Of a DNA stretch of 64,000 nt, positions 60,201 through 64,000 are shown in pieces (the first letter of the stretch is position 1; each line of letters begins with the position of its first letter). Both the position numbers and the translations under genes were made by a program. Below the pieces are notes generated by a model. It ran no database searches. It was not told the DNA's origin and saw only the letters and a list, made by a program, of their open reading frames with translations. Origin of the DNA: Cellulophaga sp. HaHa_2_95 (GTDB taxonomy: Bacteria; Bacteroidota; Bacteroidia; Flavobacteriales; Flavobacteriaceae); contig NZ_CP058988.1 of assembly GCF_019278565.1 (NCBI RefSeq), positions 2,666,001 through 2,730,000 of the forward strand, in the 5' to 3' direction.

Positions 60201-61995
60201 CATTCACCGTTTCTCCATCAATACTAAATGATGTGATGTCTTTAGTACTACTAAGAGGAGCAGCTAAATTCACCGTAACGGTATATACTTGCGCAGTTCC
60301 ATCTGCTGCGGTAACTGTATAATCAACAGGACTTGTAAAATCTTGTGCTACACCTGAAGCAGGATTGATAGAAGCTCCAGTATGTGTAATAGATGGCGAG
60401 AGTGCGGTAACATCAGTTCCCGCAGGAAGTGTAATCGTAAATGCTGTTGCAGGATTGTTCACCGTTTCTCCATCAATAGTAAATGTGGTGATGTCTTTTG
60501 AATCACTCTGAGCAACAGTTACTGTAACGGTGTACTCTTGCGTAGACGCATCTTCAGCACTAACCGTATAAATTACAGGATTTGTAAAATCTTGCGCTAC
60601 GCCTGAAGCAAGACTTACAGTAGCGCCAGTATGAGTTACAGTGGGCTCCAGTGCAGTTACGTCTGTTATAGAAGGTAATGTTATAGAAATATCAGTCCCT
60701 GTAATAGTTCCATTTATACCATCAATTGAAAATGCTGTAATATCTTTTGAATCACTGGGAGCAACAGTTACTGTAATGGTGTACCCTTGCGTAGATGCAT
60801 CTTCAGCAGTAACCGTATAAATTACAGGATTTGTAAAATCTTGTGCTGCATCTGAAACAGGGCTTATAGTTGCACCAGTATGAGTTACAGTAGGCTCGAG
60901 TGCAGTTACGTCTGTTCCTGCAGGTAAGGTGACCGAAATGTTAGTCCCTGTAATAGTTCCAGGGATACCATTGATTGCAATATCAGTGATATCTTTTGAA
61001 TCATTACCCTCAATACTACAATTCACCGTATACGCTTGTATCGTTTCATCTTGAGCAGTAACCGTATAAATTATAGGACTAGAAAAGTCTTGATTTGTTT
61101 CTGATTCCGGAGAAATACTTGCTCCATTATGTATAATTACTGGAGCTAAAGCAGTCAAATCGGTTCCTTCAGGAAGTACAACATCAATAGTAGTTCCCGT
61201 AATTGTCCCTGCTACTCCATTTACTATAAAGGAAGTAATTTCTTTTTCAGTAGAGAGTTCATCCACAACTTCAAAGGTAACGGTAGCTATTAATTCTTGC
61301 TCATTACTATCTCTTAATAAGAACTCAATCGTTGTAACCCCTAATTCGTTAGAAATATATTCCAATTGATAGGTTCCTGGTTCAATGCTTACAAAATCAT
61401 TCACCGTAATAGTATTGCTTTCAGGAGCTGCGGTATATAAATTACCAGAGCCTTCAGAGAACGAATAATTTCTTTGGTAGGTTGCTCCTGTTACAGCCGC
61501 TTCATTTCCTAAGGTCACCGTAATACTTTGAGAGCTTCCTAATAGCACTGGGTCTGTAGGTCCTTCGGCGGTCCAGGTAACTGGAATATTGGTAATGGTA
61601 TAGGTAAGGGTTATTTCTTCTGTAAATCCAAAAGTATCGGATGCAGTAAAGGTTACCGAATGATCTCCTATAGCTGTTGGAATATAATCTAATGAAGCTG
61701 ATAGTGGATTAAAAGAAGCCTTTTCTCCTTCTTGAATTATACTTCCATCAACAGCTTCAAAATACCCCGCTCCAGAATTTATTTTATACGAAAAAGAATA
61801 ACTAAGATCTTCTAGTAGTTCTTCTGGAGTAATTGTTAGAAAAGTTGCTAGAGGTGTACTGATAAACCCATCAACTTCATGTTCTTCCGTGATTTCAAAT
61901 TCTACTTCTGTATACAAGCCAACTTCTTTGGTACAGGCTATGATTAAAGCTAGTAAGGCTAAAAATCCGAAAGTGTATTTGTAAAGTTTATTCAT
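57244..61995 (-). CDS. Giant repeat surface lipoprotein: nine DUF5018 repeats plus five cadherin-like domains
   Basis: 1583 aa. Lipoprotein signal ending LALIIAC with mature start CTKEVGLYTEVEFE, same N-terminal region as the previous gene. Then nine DUF5018-type repeats (~82-85 aa each; KDITSFSIDGETVNNP, LPAGTDVTALSPS, YTVTAADGT), of which the last six are almost identical. Then five cadherin-like Ig domains (94 aa; VANDFNYSAEQDS, ISDGDGDTLTVTIGSP, YTINDGNGGTD). The C-terminal ~110 residues (GVYTAPAGSTVTVYLDT) look like a carbohydrate- or calcium-binding beta domain. The Asp-rich DGDGD motifs suggest calcium stiffening of a rod. It is probably an adhesin. The stop lies in a TAA repeat. Confidence 0.88.
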   Translation of the reverse strand: MNKLYKYTFGFLALLALIIACTKEVGLYTEVEFEITEEHEVDGFISTPLATFLTITPEELLEDLSYSFSYKINSGAGYFEAVDGSIIQEGEKASFNPLSASLDYIPTAIGDHSVTFTASDTFGFTEEITLTYTITNIPVTWTAEGPTDPVLLGSSQSITVTLGNEAAVTGATYQRNYSFSEGSGNLYTAAPESNTITVNDFVSIEPGTYQLEYISNELGVTTIEFLLRDSNEQELIATVTFEVVDELSTEKEITSFIVNGVAGTITGTTIDVVLPEGTDLTALAPVIIHNGASISPESETNQDFSSPIIYTVTAQDETIQAYTVNCSIEGNDSKDITDIAINGIPGTITGTNISVTLPAGTDVTALEPTVTHTGATISPVSDAAQDFTNPVIYTVTAEDASTQGYTITVTVAPSDSKDITAFSIDGINGTITGTDISITLPSITDVTALEPTVTHTGATVSLASGVAQDFTNPVIYTVSAEDASTQEYTVTVTVAQSDSKDITTFTIDGETVNNPATAFTITLPAGTDVTALSPSITHTGASINPASGVAQDFTSPVDYTVTAADGTAQVYTVTVNLAAPLSSTKDITSFSIDGETVNDPATAFTITLPAGTDVTALRPTIVHEGNSISPASGVTQDFTSPVEYTVTAADGTAQVYTITVSLAPALSSDKDITSFTIDGETVNNPATAFTITLPAGTDVTALSPSIIHTGASINPASGVVQDFTSPVDYTVTAADGTTQVYTITVSLAPALNSDKDITSFSIDGETVNNPATAFTITLPAGTDVTALSPSIIHTGASINPASGVAQDFTSPVEYTVTAADGTAQVYTITVSLAPALSSDKDITSFSIDGETVNNPATAFTITLPAGTDVAALSPTIVHEGNSINPASSVAQDFTSPVDYTVTAADGTTQVYTITVSLAPALSSDKDITSFTIDGETVNNPATAFTITLPAGTDVTALSPSITHTGASINPASGVVQDFTSPVDYTVTAADASTKIYAVTVIAVNELPVANDFNYSAEQDSNNNSIDVASEISDGDGDTLTVTIGSPLNGSAAISGTIVTYSPTTGYSGNDQITYTINDGNGGTDSGIISITVNPAAVNEVPVANDFNYSAEQDSSNNSIDVASEISDGDGDTLTVTIGSPLNGSAAISGTVITYSPTTGYSGNDQITYTINDGNGGTDSGIISITVNPSAVNEVPVANDFNYSAEQDSSNNSIDVADEISDGDGDTLTVTIGSPLNGTAAISGTVITYSPTTGYSGNDQITYTINDGNGGTDSGIISITVNPSAVNEVPVANDFNYSVVGNSTNNSIDVASEISDGDGNPLTVTIGTPANGEATISGTLINYTPTINFVGNDQLNYTISDGNGGTDSATITISVNIPNQIPVANNFNFTVNTNSTNNSINLASEISDPDGNPLTIAIETPTNGEATILGTVITYTPNPDFTGSDQITYTINDGNGGTDSGLINITVSIPITFDPTTGVYTAPAGSTVTVYLDTQGVGKGSAWVNIVESSLNINTSWNGLEDEIFLESDTDSFIMPASGVVTFEGNHFDTFNFSFGSSNVNIFNNQGGPSAISFSMDRNIAMPQ
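57600..58990 (-). repeat. Cadherin-like domain repeats, 282-bp unit
   Basis: Five units; the same 8-mer in the unit boundary recurs at 58121, 58403, 58685 and 58967, spaced exactly 282 bp. The middle three units differ by only a few bases, so they duplicated recently or are kept alike by gene conversion. Confidence 0.85.
58990..60510 (-). repeat. DUF5018 repeats, 255-bp unit, nearly identical
   Basis: Six consecutive units of about 255 bp within the giant lipoprotein gene share long identical stretches (for example repeated KDITSFSIDGETVNNP codons). Three more diverged units lie at 60510-61250. Confidence 0.85.
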
Positions 61996-62005
61996 TTATT
62001 TTTAA

Positions 62006-64000
62006 TTAGTTTCCTTCAGCTTCACAAAGAATTGCAACAGGTCCAGAAGTATTTACGCAGGAACATATGTTAGTTGCAGGATCGTAGCATCTACTTTCTC
62101 CGGTTGAACAACTGTCAGGACATTGAACAACGGTTACTTCTATTATATCGGAACCTACGCCACCCAGATTATCTATAACTGTCAATTTATAAATATAAGT
62201 GCCACCTAAAGTAATGGTAACGTTGGTATTAAAAGAGTTAGGAGATGATATGGTCGAGGATCCAGTACTTATTTCTTCCCATAAAATCGAAGATACAGTG
62301 GTCGATCCACTAAAATTACCTTCAAGTCTAAACTGATAATCAAATGGACCCACTAAAATATCTTCACCCGCATCCACAAAAGCAGAAATGTTTGGTTTAC
62401 CTACTGTTATGGTTATGGTATCTGTATTATTTAATATTGGTGTTCCATTATCGGAAACCGTTAAAGTTACCATATAAGTTCCTGCTGTGGTAAAAGTGTG
62501 AGAAGGATTGGCGGTTATGGCTGTGGTTCCGTCTCCAAAATCCCATGAATAACTTAATATATCACCATCATCAGGATCATAAGAAGTACTACCGGAAAAT
62601 TGAACTTCCAAATCAATAAGACCTGAACTTATATCCGATGTTGCCTCTGCGGATGGAGCTTGGTTGACAGCTGGAACTATAACTGTAACAGTATATACTT
62701 GTGTGCTTCCATCTGCTGCAGTAACAGTATATGCTACGGGATTAGTGAAATTCAGGCCTACACTAGTTAGCGGACTCACAGAAATACCCGTATGGGTCAC
62801 ATTAGGTATTAATGTTGTTACATTAGTTCCCGCGGGCAAGGTCACTGAAATATTAGTTCCTGAAATAGTTCCATTTACTCCACCAATTGTAAATGCGGTG
62901 ATTTCTTTTGTTGTACTAGCCTCTAAACTAACCGTAATAGTATAGACTTGTGTGCTTCCATCTGCTGCAGTAACAGTATATGCTACGGGATTAGTGAAAT
63001 TCTGGCCTACATTAGTTAGCGGACTCACAGAAATACCCGTATGGGTCACATTAGGTATTAAGGTAGTTACATTAGTTCCTGCGGGCAAGGTTACCGAAAT
63101 ATTAGTTCCCGAAATAGTTCCATTTACTCCACCAATACTAAATCCAGTGATTTCTTTTGTTGTACTAGCCTCTAAACTAACCGTAATAGTATAGACTTGT
63201 GTGCTTCCATCTGCTGCAGTAACAGTATATGCTACGGGATTAGTGAAATTCTGGCCTACATTAGTTAGCGGACTCACAGAAATACCCGTATGGGTCACAT
63301 TAGGTATTAAGGTAGTTACATTAGTTCCTGCGGGCAAGGTTACCGAAATATTAGTTCCCGAAATAGTTCCATTTACTCCACCAATTGTTAATGCGGTGAT
63401 TTCTTTTGTTGTACTAGCCTCTAAACTAACCGTAACAGTATAGACTTGTGTGCTTCCATCTGCTGCAGTAACGGTATAAGTAGTAGGACTAGAAAAATTT
63501 TGAGCTACTCCTGAGGCGGGATTTACAAAAACACCCGTATGGCTTAGGTTTGGTGATAAGGCCGTTACATTAGTTCCTGCGGGCAAGGTTACCGAAATGT
63601 TTGTTCCTGAAATAGTTCCATTTACTCCACCAATTGTAAATGCGGTGATTTCTTTTGTTGTACTAGCCTCTAAACTAACCGTAACAGTATAGACTTGTGT
63701 GCTTCCATCTGCTGCAGTAACGGTATAAGTAGTAGGACTAGAAAAATTTTGAGCTACTCCTGAGGCGGGATTTACAAAAACACCCGTATGGTTTAGGTTT
63801 GGTGATAAGGTAGTTACATTAGTTCCTGCGGGCAAGGTTACCGAAATATTTGTTCCTGAAATAGTTCCATTTACTCCACCAATTGTAAATGCGGTGATTT
63901 CTTTTGTTGTACTAGCCTCTAAACTAACCGTAACAGTATATACTTTTGTACTTCCATCTGCTGCAGTAACGGTATAAATAGTAGGACTAGAAAAATCTTG
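62006..64000 (-). CDS. DUF5018-repeat/PKD surface protein, N-terminus outside window
   Basis: The frame is open from the stop at 62006 to the window edge (at least 664 aa). From the edge inward: one partial and five full DUF5018 repeats (83 aa; KEITAFTIGGVNGTISGT, LPAGTNVTTL, YTVTAADGSTQVYTV), one PKD domain (WDFGDGTTAITANP), a second Ig-like domain (NISAFVDAGEDILVGPFDY), and a Cys-rich tail with six Cys (CPDSCSTGESRCYDP, CSCVN, ILCEAEGN) that may form disulfides or bind a ligand. It sits 10 bp upstream of the giant lipoprotein gene, so the three are an operon or tandem family. Its N-terminus probably is another lipoprotein signal, not visible here. Confidence 0.85.
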   Translation of the reverse strand, partial: QDFSSPTIYTVTAADGSTKVYTVTVSLEASTTKEITAFTIGGVNGTISGTNISVTLPAGTNVTTLSPNLNHTGVFVNPASGVAQNFSSPTTYTVTAADGSTQVYTVTVSLEASTTKEITAFTIGGVNGTISGTNISVTLPAGTNVTALSPNLSHTGVFVNPASGVAQNFSSPTTYTVTAADGSTQVYTVTVSLEASTTKEITALTIGGVNGTISGTNISVTLPAGTNVTTLIPNVTHTGISVSPLTNVGQNFTNPVAYTVTAADGSTQVYTITVSLEASTTKEITGFSIGGVNGTISGTNISVTLPAGTNVTTLIPNVTHTGISVSPLTNVGQNFTNPVAYTVTAADGSTQVYTITVSLEASTTKEITAFTIGGVNGTISGTNISVTLPAGTNVTTLIPNVTHTGISVSPLTSVGLNFTNPVAYTVTAADGSTQVYTVTVIVPAVNQAPSAEATSDISSGLIDLEVQFSGSTSYDPDDGDILSYSWDFGDGTTAITANPSHTFTTAGTYMVTLTVSDNGTPILNNTDTITITVGKPNISAFVDAGEDILVGPFDYQFRLEGNFSGSTTVSSILWEEISTGSSTISSPNSFNTNVTITLGGTYIYKLTVIDNLGGVGSDIIEVTVVQCPDSCSTGESRCYDPATNICSCVNTSGPVAILCEAEGN
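62660..64000 (-). repeat. DUF5018 repeats, 249-bp unit
   Basis: The unit recurs every 249 bp (for example the TGTGTGCTTCCATCTGCTGC box) to the window edge, with two of the units identical over more than 200 bp. Confidence 0.85.

Noticed and set aside
59090..60322. Plus-strand ORFs of 70-155 codons rich in Val/Ser/Ala
   Set aside because: Antisense shadows of the 255-bp repeats in the giant lipoprotein gene.
62664..63443. Three tandem plus-strand ORFs of 80-93 codons spaced 249 bp
   Set aside because: They are antisense shadows of the DUF5018 repeats, recurring only because the coding repeats recur; no start context of their own.
57600..64000. Regularly spaced direct repeats resembling an array
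   Set aside because: Not CRISPR: units are 249-282 bp, in frame, and encode protein domains; there are no 30-bp spacers and no cas genes.

Overview
The window is AT-rich, gene-dense chromosomal DNA that looks like a marine member of the Flavobacteriaceae (Bacteroidota). The support is indirect but consistent. Many genes are preceded by the Bacteroidota -7 element TAnnTTTG with almost no Shine-Dalgarno signal. Lipoprotein signal peptides, a PKD/DUF5018 surface-protein cluster, a fused 2-oxoacid dehydrogenase E1 and a holA/HSDR_N gene pair are all present. No tRNA, rRNA, CRISPR array, insertion sequence or prophage is visible, and no intergenic gap exceeds about 300 bp. The species cannot be named from the sequence alone.

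Layout. 1-3.3 kb is the end of a lipid-related operon (SDR, PAP2 + dual-specificity phosphatase fusion, alpha/beta-hydrolase + methyltransferase fusion). 3.4-17 kb is mostly housekeeping: DAACS symporter, aroC, LpxH-like hydrolase, YdiJ-like FAD/Fe-S dehydrogenase, small outer-membrane protein, TlpA-like lipoprotein, propeller lipoprotein, rhomboid, LpxL-like acyltransferase, glmM and acpH. 17-20 kb holds ggt, a membrane-anchored unknown, a 50-aa basic protein and ppnP. 20-27 kb is a DNA-repair neighbourhood: a LexA-like XRE/S24 repressor, divergent from a radical-SAM (rSAM_link_UDG type) gene and its DUF4130 partner, then a small Tudor-like protein and uvrA. 27-42.8 kb carries a LOG protein, a degenerate M1 peptidase with a likely beta-barrel, the E1 fusion, DoxX, holA, an HSDR_N protein, a GT2, an OmpA lipoprotein, a YciO-like protein, PhoD and a uvrD/ABM/VOC operon whose last gene has an in-frame stop. 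42.9-54.3 kb carries a DsrE protein, an M20 peptidase, a GltB-like FMN protein, a degenerate OmpA paralogue, two unknowns, an M1 peptidase with two tandem patatins, and recG. 54.3-64 kb is a head-to-tail cluster of three very large repeat-built cell-surface proteins, the last truncated by the window edge.

The most interesting unit is at 20.1-23.3 kb. A self-cleavable-looking S24 repressor (Ala-Gly site, Ser and Lys in place) faces the radical-SAM/DUF4130 pair across 115 bp. That gap contains three 17-bp dyads of shared design placed on the -33/-7 elements of both promoters. This reads as a compact LexA-independent, damage-inducible switch for a repair system of unknown chemistry. Second in interest is the repeat-protein cluster, where 249-, 255- and 282-bp coding repeats are nearly identical at DNA level and could change length by recombination. 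Third are catalytically broken or altered family members: the M1 pseudo-peptidase, the OmpA paralogue without its peptidoglycan-binding Arg, and the nonsense-interrupted VOC gene.
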